9,553 nucleotides of DNA from Chloroflexota bacterium (GCA_013820865.1 JACDHU010000043.1:1-9553), one strand, 5' to 3'; counted from the stretch's first letter, positions 1 to 5,621 are shown. Notes: generated from the letters alone by a model not told the origin. Numbers and translations are program-made.

Positions 1-686
1 CCGGTCAGGCTCACCATGTCGACGTCGGGATGGCGGATCAGCCGATCCCCGACCACGGCGCCGGGCCCGGTGACCACGTTGAAGACGCCTTTCGGGAAGA
101 TGTCGGCGGCAAGCTCCGCGAGGCGCAGCGCGGACAGCGGCGTCATGGAGGCCGGCTTGAGGACGACGGTGCAGCCGGCCGCAAGGGCGGGACCGAGCTT
201 CCAGATCGCCATCATGAGCGGATAGTTCCATGGCGCAACCTGCCCCACGACGCCCGCCGGCTCGCGGCGGACCATGCTCGTGTGGGTGCTGACGTACTCC
301 CCAGCGGCCCTGCCCTCGACCACGCGTGCGGCGCCGGCGAAAAAGCGGACGTTGTCGACCGTGAACTCGACGTCGAAGTCGGCAGTGCCCTTCGGCTTGC
401 CGACGTTCGCCTGCTCCAGGCCGGAAAGCGTTTCGGCGTCCTTCTCGATCGCATCAGCGAAGGCGTACAGCGCCTTCGATCGATCCTGCGGCGTCGACTG
501 CGACCAGGTCTCGAAGGCGGCGCGCGCTGCGGCTACGGCCCGGTCAACGTCAGACGCGTCGCCTTTGGGAACCTGGGCGATCTCCTCCTCGGTGGCCGGG
601 TTGATGACCGATGCGGTCTCGCCGCTGCCGGCATCGGTCCAGTCGCCATTGATGAACATCTGCTGGCGCGAAACGGTCAGGGTCAT
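1..686 (-). CDS. Aldehyde dehydrogenase, gamma-aminobutyraldehyde/betaine-aldehyde type (C-terminal part outside window)
   Basis: The reading frame is open from ATG 686 to the window edge and gives 228 residues of an NAD(P)-dependent aldehyde dehydrogenase (about 475-500 residues in the family). Visible landmarks are the N-terminal MFINGDW (10-16), APWNYPLMMAIWKLGPALAAG around 151-171 with N154 as the oxyanion Asn, KPAS (177-180) with the cofactor-binding Lys, and the start of the VSLTG segment at the edge. FFAGAARVVEG and the GEYVSTHTSMVRR region closely resemble 4-aminobutyraldehyde dehydrogenases (PatD/YdcW) and betaine aldehyde dehydrogenases, as I recall them. The catalytic Cys lies outside the window, so the substrate is inferred: oxidation of an aminoaldehyde, as in putrescine or choline breakdown. 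An in-frame GTG at 731 is an alternative start that would add 15 residues. The nearest Shine-Dalgarno-like GAGGT is about 14 nt before the ATG, which is far. Confidence 0.88.
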   Translation of the reverse strand, partial: MTLTVSRQQMFINGDWTDAGSGETASVINPATEEEIAQVPKGDASDVDRAVAAARAAFETWSQSTPQDRSKALYAFADAIEKDAETLSGLEQANVGKPKGTADFDVEFTVDNVRFFAGAARVVEGRAAGEYVSTHTSMVRREPAGVVGQVAPWNYPLMMAIWKLGPALAAGCTVVLKPASMTPLSALRLAELAADIFPKGVFNVVTGPGAVVGDRLIRHPDVDMVSLT

Positions 687-721
687 GGCTCGTTCGTTGA
701 CCTCGATTGGTGGGGTTGGCG

Positions 722-733
722 CAGTGCGCACTG
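722..733. promoter_or_regulatory. 12-bp perfect palindrome, candidate operator of the aldehyde dehydrogenase gene
   Basis: CAGTGCGCACTG reads identically on both strands. It lies 35 nt upstream of ATG 686 and immediately downstream of the -10-like TAGAAT, covering about +5 to +16 of the predicted transcript. A dimeric repressor could bind there. No regulator gene is adjacent, so its identity is unknown. Confidence 0.35.
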
Positions 734-743
734 ATATGGACTG

Positions 744-749
744 ATTCTA
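744..749 (-). promoter_or_regulatory. -10 element of the aldehyde dehydrogenase gene
   Basis: On the minus strand the hexamer is TAGAAT (five of six to TATAAT). No good -35 is seen 16-18 nt upstream. Unlike most starts in this window it is 57 nt before the ATG, so this gene would have a real leader. The codon 6 nt downstream is ATA, in frame with the gene, which is not a usual start. Confidence 0.4.
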
Positions 750-799
750 GCCCGTTCATCGAAGGATTCCACCGGCCTCGGCCAATTCGTCGCCCGAAT

Positions 800-833
800 C
801 CGCGCCACCGCAATGCTGCGGAGCGGAGCGCGG
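800..833 (-). terminator. Terminator-like hairpin after the adenosyltransferase gene
   Basis: On the minus strand, CCGCGC and GCGCGG form an outer 6-bp stem enclosing CCGCA-GCAT-TGCGG, an inner 5-bp stem with a 4-nt loop. The structure begins 4 nt after the TAG of the adenosyltransferase gene. A second small inverted repeat (ATTCG/CGAAT) follows at 785-799. There is no T-run, so intrinsic termination is uncertain, though in very GC-rich genomes U-tracts are often poor. Confidence 0.35.
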
Positions 834-837
834 CGGG

Positions 838-1401
838 CTAGCTTCGGACGGGGCGAAATCCGCCGTCGGCGGCACGTGCCATGACGAAGAGCAGATCTGC
901 CAAGCGGTTGAGGTACGGGATCACTGACGAATCTCCGAGGCCGCCCATGCCGGCGAGGGCGACGCAGCGCCGTTCAGCGCGACGGATCGTCGTGCGGGCC
1001 AGGTCGAGGGCGGCGCCCGTCATCGACTCGCCGGGAATGACGAACTCCTTCGGCTGCTCCATCTGCAACTCGAGCTCGTCGATGTCGGTTTCGAGCGCGC
1101 CCACCATGTCGGCGGTCACGCGAGAGACGCCATCGGTCAGGCGCTCGCGGCGATCCGGGTGGGTCGCGAGCTCCGCTCCGACCACGAAGAGCTCGCGCTG
1201 GATGCGGAGGATGAGCGCCGCCAGGCGACCCTCGGTGGCATCGGTCTCGGAGCCGATGGCGGCGCGCGCCAGCCCGAGCGCCGAAACGGCCTCGTCGGTC
1301 GTGCCGTAGGCGTCCGTTCGCACATCGGCTTTGCTGACACGGTCGCCGCCGAACAGCAGGCCGGTCGTGCCGTCGTCGCCCTTGCGGGTGTAGATCCGCA
1401 C
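838..1401 (-). CDS. Cob(I)yrinic acid a,c-diamide adenosyltransferase, PduO type
   Basis: This 187-residue protein (typical family length) transfers adenosyl from ATP to cob(I)alamin, giving the coenzyme form of B12. The ATP-binding start IYTRKGDDGTTGL is at residues 3-15 and YGTTDEAVSALG at 32-43 matches the usual YG(T/A)VDELNS(A/L)LG with changes. VIPGES (121-126), RTTIRRAER (136-144) and YLNRLADLLFVMAR (163-176) are the conserved C-terminal blocks of the PF01923 family. The start is GTG, 4 nt after the stop of the Fe-S assembly gene and without a clear Shine-Dalgarno sequence, so translation is probably coupled. It could support methylmalonyl-CoA mutase or ribonucleotide reductase, neither of which is in the window. 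The E-L replacement (EAVS for ELNS) in the second motif is mildly unusual. Confidence 0.93.
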   Translation of the reverse strand: MRIYTRKGDDGTTGLLFGGDRVSKADVRTDAYGTTDEAVSALGLARAAIGSETDATEGRLAALILRIQRELFVVGAELATHPDRRERLTDGVSRVTADMVGALETDIDELELQMEQPKEFVIPGESMTGAALDLARTTIRRAERRCVALAGMGGLGDSSVIPYLNRLADLLFVMARAADGGFRPVRS

Positions 1402-1405
1402 GAGG

Positions 1406-1696
1406 CTAGAACAGGCCCGGAGGTGGCTCCCAGCGGTCGGCCAGGAGCGTGACCTTGACCGGTGGCCCGACGACCTCTTCGGCCTTCGCCTTCACCGTCT
1501 GGATCAGCTCACCGGCCCACGGGCAGAACGGGGTCGTGAGAATCATCTTGATCTCGGTCGGGGCACCGTCGGCACCGATCTCGACACCCTTGATCAGGTC
1601 AAGGTCAACGATGCTCATCCCGATCTCGGGGTCCTGGATCTCGTACAGGGCGGTCATCACCTCGTCCACTTTGCCGAGGTTGGCTTCGATCGTCAT
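1406..1696 (-). CDS. MIP18/DUF59-family metal-sulfur cluster assembly factor
   Basis: A 96-residue protein of the MIP18 family (DUF59, as in SufT, PaaD and the N-terminus of Mrp/ApbC proteins), which takes part in maturing iron-sulfur proteins. DPEIGMSIVDLDLI at 22-35 is the signature normally written DPE(L/I)G.(N/S)IVDLGLV, and TTPFCPWAG (54-62) carries the conserved Cys58 expected to contact metal or cluster. I chose ATG 1696 because TAGACT ends exactly 6 nt before it, the leaderless layout seen throughout the window. GTG 1702 would add two residues and has GGGAG 6 nt upstream, so it remains possible. It lies 35 nt downstream of the deacetylase stop and 4 nt before the adenosyltransferase start. 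A specific client protein cannot be read from the context. Confidence 0.9.
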   Translation of the reverse strand: MTIEANLGKVDEVMTALYEIQDPEIGMSIVDLDLIKGVEIGADGAPTEIKMILTTPFCPWAGELIQTVKAKAEEVVGPPVKVTLLADRWEPPPGLF

Positions 1697-1702
1697 GGCC
1701 AC

Positions 1703-1708
1703 AGTCTA
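1703..1708 (-). promoter_or_regulatory. -10 element adjacent to the Fe-S assembly factor start
   Basis: TAGACT on the minus strand, then GTGGCC, then ATG: a TAnnnT-N6-ATG arrangement that puts the expected transcription start on the ATG. A perfect TTGACA sits at 1719-1724 but only 10 nt away, too close to act as its -35. Confidence 0.45.
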
Positions 1709-1731
1709 CTCCCGATGCTGTCAACGGCCTC

Positions 1732-2457
1732 TCAGAGCAGCTTTGTGTCGAAGGTCGGGTGCGGTGGCGGCACGAGGGGGCGAACCCGGTGGTATCCCTC
1801 GTAGATAGGGCGCTCGGACTCGATGGCGGCGCGGAGGGCGGCGATTTCGTCGGCGGTATCGGTCTGGCTGGCGTGGCTGTCGAGGGCGGCCAGCTTGCGA
1901 TCGGCGACCGCGGTGATGTCGATCCGATGCGTCGCGGACTGCTCCTCGGGCGACAGATCGAAGCGGCCGCCACCCGGATCGAAGATGGGTGAAATGACAT
2001 ACACCGCGTTCGGCGCCAGCCCCGATTCGGCGAGCCGCTCCACCGCCCAGCGGGTGGCGCTGCCGACGACGATATGGTCCGGGTGGCCGGTGACGCCATG
2101 CGGACCGAACGTGATGACGGCCGTCGGGCGCCGCTCGGCCAGCCAGGCCGCGATCTCGTCGACCAGTGTGTCAAACGGACGGTCAGCGACGCCGCCATCG
2201 GGGTAGCCATCCAGCAGCGACACTTCGTCCAGGCCGATGGCGCGCGCCGCGCCGATCAGCTCCGCCTCTCTCTGATCGCCCATCCCCGCATCGGGCGTCC
2301 CGTCCGGTGTGCCGGCCTCGCCGCGCGTCACCACCAGCAGCCGCGTCGTCACGCCGCGATCCCGGGCGAGGGCCAACGAGCCTGCACAGCCGAAGCTCTC
2401 GTCATCGGGGTGTGCGAGGACGGCCGCCAGACCTCCCTGCGCGATCGGATAGCTCAC
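1732..2457 (-). CDS. PIG-L/LmbE-family zinc-dependent deacetylase
   Basis: At 241 residues this has the usual length of the GlcNAc-PI de-N-acetylase (PIG-L, LmbE, PF02585) family, which removes acetyl groups from N-acetylglucosamine-type substrates; MshB, BshB and lipopeptide or antibiotic deacetylases belong here. AHPDDE at 15-20 supplies the His-Asp zinc ligands and catalytic Asp, and GHPDH at 124-128 supplies the second zinc His. The DSHASQ segment (193-198) matches the late conserved region. No thiol-synthesis ligase or glycosyltransferase is nearby, so mycothiol or bacillithiol synthesis cannot be claimed. The start is GTG 2457 within a GTGA overlap with the upstream gene, which implies translational coupling. 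There is no signal peptide, so the enzyme should be cytoplasmic. Confidence 0.92.
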   Translation of the reverse strand: MSYPIAQGGLAAVLAHPDDESFGCAGSLALARDRGVTTRLLVVTRGEAGTPDGTPDAGMGDQREAELIGAARAIGLDEVSLLDGYPDGGVADRPFDTLVDEIAAWLAERRPTAVITFGPHGVTGHPDHIVVGSATRWAVERLAESGLAPNAVYVISPIFDPGGGRFDLSPEEQSATHRIDITAVADRKLAALDSHASQTDTADEIAALRAAIESERPIYEGYHRVRPLVPPPHPTFDTKLL

Positions 2458-2831
2458 CGATCCTCCTGTGATCGTTCGAATGAATCGTCGTCGGAGAGCA
2501 GCGTCCAGCCCTGTCGTTCGACGGTGACCCTCATCGTACGCAGGACGGCCAGCTTTCCGCTAGCGACCTCGGCAATAAAGCGACGCGTGCCTTTGTCATC
2601 GAGCGACGAACCGGGCGGTGCGCTGCCGCGCCCCACGTTCAGCCAGGCGAGATGGTATCGGTCCATGCGCCCCCAGACACGCTCCAGCAGCTGGTCCGAC
2701 ACAAGCAGCCAATCACGGAATCGATCCCAGACCGGCTCTTCGAGCAATGACTCACCGGTGGCGATGAGGTCATCGGTCTCGGTGAGAAACGCGGCGCGGG
2801 ACATCACAACGGTACGGCGTTCGCTCACCAC
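2454..2831 (-). CDS. Unknown conserved-looking cytosolic protein, first gene of the deacetylase cluster
   Basis: I do not recognise this 125-residue protein. It is rich in charged and aromatic residues, with a central Trp-rich part (VWDRFRDWLLVSDQLLERVW, about 38-57) that looks alpha-helical, then RMDRYHLAWLNVGRG, and a C-terminal beta-like KLAVLRTMRVTVERQGWTLL. It has no membrane segment, signal peptide or Cys-His metal site. The start GTG 2831 is chosen because TATACT ends exactly 6 nt before it; GTG 2828 and ATG 2804 are alternatives, and none has a properly spaced Shine-Dalgarno. It ends in the GTGA overlap with the deacetylase, so the two are co-translated and may work together. It is divergent from the GGDEF gene, with 81 bp between the starts. 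Confidence 0.72.
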   Translation of the reverse strand: MVSERRTVVMSRAAFLTETDDLIATGESLLEEPVWDRFRDWLLVSDQLLERVWGRMDRYHLAWLNVGRGSAPPGSSLDDKGTRRFIAEVASGKLAVLRTMRVTVERQGWTLLSDDDSFERSQEDR

Positions 2832-2837
2832 CTCGGG

Positions 2838-2843
2838 AGTATA
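2838..2843 (-). promoter_or_regulatory. -10 element fixing the start of the unknown gene at 2831
   Basis: TATACT (five of six to TATAAT) on the minus strand is followed by CCCGAG and GTG, again TAnnnT-N6-start. A convincing -35 is not visible at 16-18 nt (the hexamer at 17 nt is GTGTTG). Confidence 0.5.
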
Positions 2844-2877
2844 GGCAGCCCCAAGGCAGCCAACACCCTTCGTACCA

Positions 2878-2906
2878 TTGTTCGACGTCGTCACGAACCT
2901 GAGACT
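2878..2906 (+). promoter_or_regulatory. Promoter of the GGDEF gene
   Basis: TTGTTC (2878-2883), a 17-bp spacer, then GAGACT (2901-2906), then 6 nt and ATG 2913. The -10 is one base off TAGACT, the same hexamer used before the Fe-S assembly gene. This gives a leaderless transcript and leaves only 81 bp for two divergent promoters. Confidence 0.42.
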
Positions 2907-2912
2907 CTCGGT

Positions 2913-4568
2913 ATGGAGCCATCGAGCGTCCGGCGCGCCACTCGCGCCGTCCTCCTGCTGCTGCTTGCCTTCCTGCCGCTCGTTCTCGCTGCGTCGGGCC
3001 GCTTCGGGTCGCCCGACGACCCGGATGCCGCCTTGCTACCGTGGGTCTCCATCGGCCTCGCAACCTCGGCGGGCACGTTTGCGATCGGCGGACTCGTTAT
3101 CGGGCTGCGTCGCGGGATGCTTGCCCCGCTGCTCCACGCTGGCGCGTCCGCGGCCGTGGCCGGTGGCGCCATCGGTCTCATCTCCGGTGCCGGATCGCTC
3201 GCCGTTCCCCTCCTTGGCGCGGGCGTGCTTCTTCTTGCCGCCGCGCTCGCCGATCGCCTCGGTGCCATGGTCCTCGGGCATCGCACTCGCTTTGCCGCCG
3301 CCGCGGGAGTGTTCATTGGGGCCGAGGCCGCCGCGCTTGCCGGGCTGCTTCCGGCCACGTCCCAGGCTCTTGAACCGCTGCACGCGCTCATGCTGTCGCT
3401 GACCGCCGCCCTGGCGCTGCTGGCCGCCGGCGTGAGTGCAGGACGTCCGATGATGGTCGTCTCGGCCAGTGTCGCGGTGGCCGCCGCCGCGCTGCTCGTG
3501 GGTCGTCCGGCCGGAATCGACGGGCTCATCGGCCTGCTGGCTCTCATCGGTTCTCAGCTCATCGGCCTGCATGGGCTGCTGTCCGACGAGCCACGCGCCG
3601 ACGCTTCGGACGAGCGTCGACTGCCGGAGCTGGCCGCCCGAATGAGCGACGCAGTGCTCCGTTTCGATGGCCGGCTCCAGCTGCATGACTGGAATGGCGC
3701 GGCAACACGGATGCTCGGGCTCGATGACGCGGCAGTCGGCTCACGCCTCGAGGATCTGCTCGGAGTTTCGATCGCCGAGCTGCCCGCGCAGGACAGCGCG
3801 GTGACACCCAGAGGTGGTGTCGGCGGTCTCGAGATCAACCTCCATCGCTCGGGCGATGGCCTCACCGCGATCATCCGAGACCCCGGAAGTACGCCGGAGC
3901 TCGAGCGCCTCGGCCGCGAGCTGCGAGGCACCATCGAAGAACTGCTTCAGTCACGCCGGACCGTCGAGCTTCAGCGCTCGGAACTCGAGCGCGCATCGAC
4001 CGTCGATACCCTCACCGGAGTTGTAAGCCGATCCGCGGTCCTCGAGCGGCTGCATGGCGAGATGGCGCAGGCGCGTCGCTACAGCCACCCGATCGCCATC
4101 GTGCTGCTCGATGTCGACCACTTTGCCGAAATGAATCGCATGCATGGGATCACTGGCGGCGACGCGATTCTGCGCGAGGTTGCGCTTCGCACCCGTCTTC
4201 GGGTGCGCGAGGCCGACGCGTTGGGCCGTGCCGGAAGCGATTCGTTCTTGGCGATCCTGCCTCATACCGACGAGGTCGGGGCCGCCATCTTCGCCGATGC
4301 GCTGCGTCACCGGTTGGGCCGTCGCGTTATCGGTGTCGGAGATGCCCAGGTGGCAGTCACGCTGAGTATCGGTGTAGCCCTCATGCGGGAGGGGGAGGAC
4401 CTCGATGTCGACGGGCTGCTGGCCCGCGTCGACGAGGCGCTGGCCAGCGCGCGCGCGGCCGGCGGCGACCGCATTGCGCTCGATCGCCTGCACGGGCTGG
4501 CGCGGCTCGAGGGGCGCCGGCCTTCCGTGGTCGATCTGGACGAAACAGCACAAGATAGAGGTGCCTGA
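2913..4568 (+). CDS. Multi-pass membrane protein with PAS-like region and degenerate GGDEF domain
   Basis: The 551-residue protein has an N-terminal half of about seven or eight hydrophobic segments (roughly residues 10-30, 42-65, 74-92, 95-115, 126-147, 155-173, 178-198 and 201-222). A PAS-like region follows (about 239-325: SDAVLRFDGRLQLHDWNGAATRMLG), then a helical linker (328-362) and a GGDEF domain (363-523). GGDEF landmarks are DTLTGV (365-370), DVDHF (400-404) with N408, GGD (415-417) and SIGVA (485-489). The signature loop reads GSDSF (441-445) in place of GGDEF: the second Gly and the fourth acidic residue are both Ser. RxxD (READ, 432-435) sits exactly five residues before it, as in the inhibitory c-di-GMP site. 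I infer weak or absent diguanylate cyclase activity and possible c-di-GMP sensing at the membrane. No EAL domain is present. Confidence 0.88.
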   Translation: MEPSSVRRATRAVLLLLLAFLPLVLAASGRFGSPDDPDAALLPWVSIGLATSAGTFAIGGLVIGLRRGMLAPLLHAGASAAVAGGAIGLISGAGSLAVPLLGAGVLLLAAALADRLGAMVLGHRTRFAAAAGVFIGAEAAALAGLLPATSQALEPLHALMLSLTAALALLAAGVSAGRPMMVVSASVAVAAAALLVGRPAGIDGLIGLLALIGSQLIGLHGLLSDEPRADASDERRLPELAARMSDAVLRFDGRLQLHDWNGAATRMLGLDDAAVGSRLEDLLGVSIAELPAQDSAVTPRGGVGGLEINLHRSGDGLTAIIRDPGSTPELERLGRELRGTIEELLQSRRTVELQRSELERASTVDTLTGVVSRSAVLERLHGEMAQARRYSHPIAIVLLDVDHFAEMNRMHGITGGDAILREVALRTRLRVREADALGRAGSDSFLAILPHTDEVGAAIFADALRHRLGRRVIGVGDAQVAVTLSIGVALMREGEDLDVDGLLARVDEALASARAAGGDRIALDRLHGLARLEGRRPSVVDLDETAQDRGA

Positions 4569-4569
4569 C

Positions 4570-4598
4570 TTATCCACACCGCTATATGTTGTGGATAA
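4570..4598. promoter_or_regulatory. Inverted pair of perfect DnaA boxes upstream of thyX
   Basis: TTATCCACA at 4570-4578 and TGTGGATAA at 4590-4598 are both nine-of-nine matches to the DnaA box, facing each other across 11 bp. They fill the gap between the GGDEF stop (4568) and the thyX start (4640). In RNA the same bases make a 9-bp stem with an 11-nt loop beginning one base after the GGDEF stop codon, but no U-tract follows, so a terminator role is less likely. A DnaA-controlled or DnaA-titrating site next to the thymidylate synthase gene is the natural reading. Confidence 0.6.
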
Positions 4599-4622
4599 CG
4601 ATAATCACCAGCCTGCGCGCGC

Positions 4623-4631
4623 TGTTACACT
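4623..4631 (+). promoter_or_regulatory. Extended -10 element of thyX
   Basis: TGTTACACT combines a TG motif with TACACT (4626-4631). The ATG at 4640 follows after 8 nt, so the transcript would be leaderless or nearly so. A GATAAT at 4600-4605 could instead serve as -10 for a leader of about 28 nt. Either promoter lies just downstream of the DnaA box pair. Confidence 0.42.
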
Positions 4632-4639
4632 CGGCACCC

Positions 4640-5572
4640 ATGCCATCCACCACGAACGCCCTGTCAGCCAAGCTCATCTTCCCGACGAAGGAGATCGTCG
4701 AGGAGTACTACCTGCCCCTTATCTACACCGCCTGCCGCACGTGCTATTCGGAGCTGATGCCCGACAAGATCTGGGACAAGGCCGTGAGTCGCGAGACGGC
4801 CGACGAGAAGCAGCAGAACCTGGTGCGCAAAGTGATGGAGTCGGGGCATGGGTCCACCATCGAGCACGTGAACTTCACGTTCGCCATCAGCGGAGTGACC
4901 CGAACGCTCAGCCATCAGCTGGTGCGTCATCGGGCCGGAACCGCCTTCGACCAGCAGTCGCAGCGCTACGTCAGCTTCAAGCAGCGCGACAACTACACGG
5001 TCCCCGACTCGATCACGAAGGGTGACCTGCCCGATGACTTGGCCGGGCGCTTCGAGCGCGCGATCGACGAGAACATGGATCTGTATGGCCAGCTCCTGCA
5101 GGCCGAGGTCCCGGCTGAGGACGCCCGCTTCATCTTCCCGAACGCGATGCAGACCAACTTGATCATGACGGTCAACCTGCGCCAGCTCATCCACATGTCG
5201 GGTCTGCGCCTGTGCACGATGGCGCAGTGGGAGATCCGCCAGCTCTTCAAGCAGATTCGCCATGAGGTGTTCCGCGTCAGCCCGTTCTTCGGCAGCTTCC
5301 TGGTGCCGAAGTGCGTGCCGCTCGGGTATTGCGACGAGATGGGCAACCGCGACGAGCACTGTCGCATCAAGCCGCATCGCGACTCGGTCATGGCGGTCTG
5401 GGAAGCCTACCGCGGAGGCACGCTTGCCGAAACCGATGGCCCTGTCGTGCCCGAGACCAGCCCGTTCCGGCCAAAGCCGCGGCGCGTTCCCTTGCCGGTC
5501 GCGGACGGCGATGTTCGGCCGGCGGTGGGCGCCGCGCCGATGGGGCAGGCAGGGGACTCCGACCGGGTCTGA
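4640..5572 (+). CDS. thyX: Flavin-dependent thymidylate synthase, long form with Cys-rich segment
   Basis: ThyX makes dTMP from dUMP with methylenetetrahydrofolate, FAD and NADPH. The signature RHRAGTAFDQQSQRY spans 96-110 (RHR-x8-S form, with S107 and R109); FTFAISGVTRTLSHQLVRHR before it and NLRQLIHMSGLRLC (179-192) after it are the other conserved blocks. At 310 residues it is longer than the common 220-260. The extra length follows LVPKCVPLGYC, a Cys/His-containing segment (C225, C231, C241, H246), and ends in a low-complexity Pro/Arg tail. ATG 4640 is preferred: the in-frame ATG 4586 lies inside the DnaA box pair and would add 18 non-conserved residues. There is no Shine-Dalgarno at 4640, which fits leaderless translation. 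thyA is not seen here. Confidence 0.95.
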   Translation: MPSTTNALSAKLIFPTKEIVEEYYLPLIYTACRTCYSELMPDKIWDKAVSRETADEKQQNLVRKVMESGHGSTIEHVNFTFAISGVTRTLSHQLVRHRAGTAFDQQSQRYVSFKQRDNYTVPDSITKGDLPDDLAGRFERAIDENMDLYGQLLQAEVPAEDARFIFPNAMQTNLIMTVNLRQLIHMSGLRLCTMAQWEIRQLFKQIRHEVFRVSPFFGSFLVPKCVPLGYCDEMGNRDEHCRIKPHRDSVMAVWEAYRGGTLAETDGPVVPETSPFRPKPRRVPLPVADGDVRPAVGAAPMGQAGDSDRV

Positions 5573-5576
5573 CCCG
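5564..5576. repeat. Short inverted repeat at the thyX stop, upstream of the ktrB -10
   Basis: CGGGTC-T-GACCCG is a near-continuous 13-bp palindrome overlapping the TGA of thyX (5570-5572). It ends 3 nt before the TACTCT -10-like element. It could be an operator for the K+ transporter unit; the one-base centre is too tight for an RNA hairpin. Confidence 0.3.
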
Positions 5577-5579
5577 CGC

Positions 5580-5585
5580 TACTCT
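5580..5585 (+). promoter_or_regulatory. -10 element before the ktrB leader ORF
   Basis: TACTCT, then CCGTTC, then ATG 5592: TAnnnT-N6-ATG. The ATG opens the 9-codon mini-ORF, not ktrB itself. No good -35 is visible. Confidence 0.42.
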
Positions 5586-5591
5586 CCGTTC

Positions 5592-5621
5592 ATGCACATT
5601 GCGCGGCGCTCTCGTTCGTGA
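5592..5621 (+). CDS. Candidate 9-codon leaderless mini-ORF coupled to ktrB
   Basis: ATG 5592 opens MHIARRSRS and stops at TGA 5619-5621, sharing the bases GTGA with the GTG start of ktrB at 5618. It follows TACTCT by 6 nt. No Shine-Dalgarno precedes the ktrB GTG, so ribosomes finishing this mini-ORF are the simplest source of ktrB translation. It is Arg-rich (three of nine). Whether the peptide itself has a role, for example in sensing, is unknown. It is too short to judge by coding statistics. Confidence 0.42.
   Translation: MHIARRSRS

Noticed and set aside
30..734. Long plus-strand open frame of 234 codons
   Set aside because: It lies antisense to the aldehyde dehydrogenase, whose conserved motifs are on the minus strand. 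Long antisense frames are expected at this GC content.
1719..1724. Perfect -35 hexamer TTGACA on the minus strand
   Set aside because: It is only 10 nt from TAGACT, too close for a standard promoter, and no -10 is seen 16-18 nt downstream.
2074..2844. Plus-strand frame of 256 codons over the deacetylase and unknown genes
   Set aside because: Its protein is Arg/Ser-rich low complexity with no family motif, and it is antisense to the AHPDDE-bearing deacetylase.
3036..3686. Minus-strand frames across the GGDEF gene, including one of 216 codons
   Set aside because: They are shadows of the GGDEF gene. Their proteins are Gln/Gly/Arg-rich without motifs.
4570..4598. Replication origin
   Set aside because: Only two DnaA boxes, no dnaA/dnaN/gidA neighbours and no AT-rich stretch. 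A regulatory or titration site is enough to explain it.
4570..4598. Intrinsic terminator for the GGDEF gene
   Set aside because: The stem is AT-rich, the loop is 11 nt and no T-run follows. The exact match of both arms to the DnaA box is the better explanation.
4586..4640. ATG 4586 as the thyX start
   Set aside because: It lies inside the DnaA box pair, adds 18 residues with no ThyX similarity and has no Shine-Dalgarno. ATG 4640 has a -10-like element at a suitable distance.
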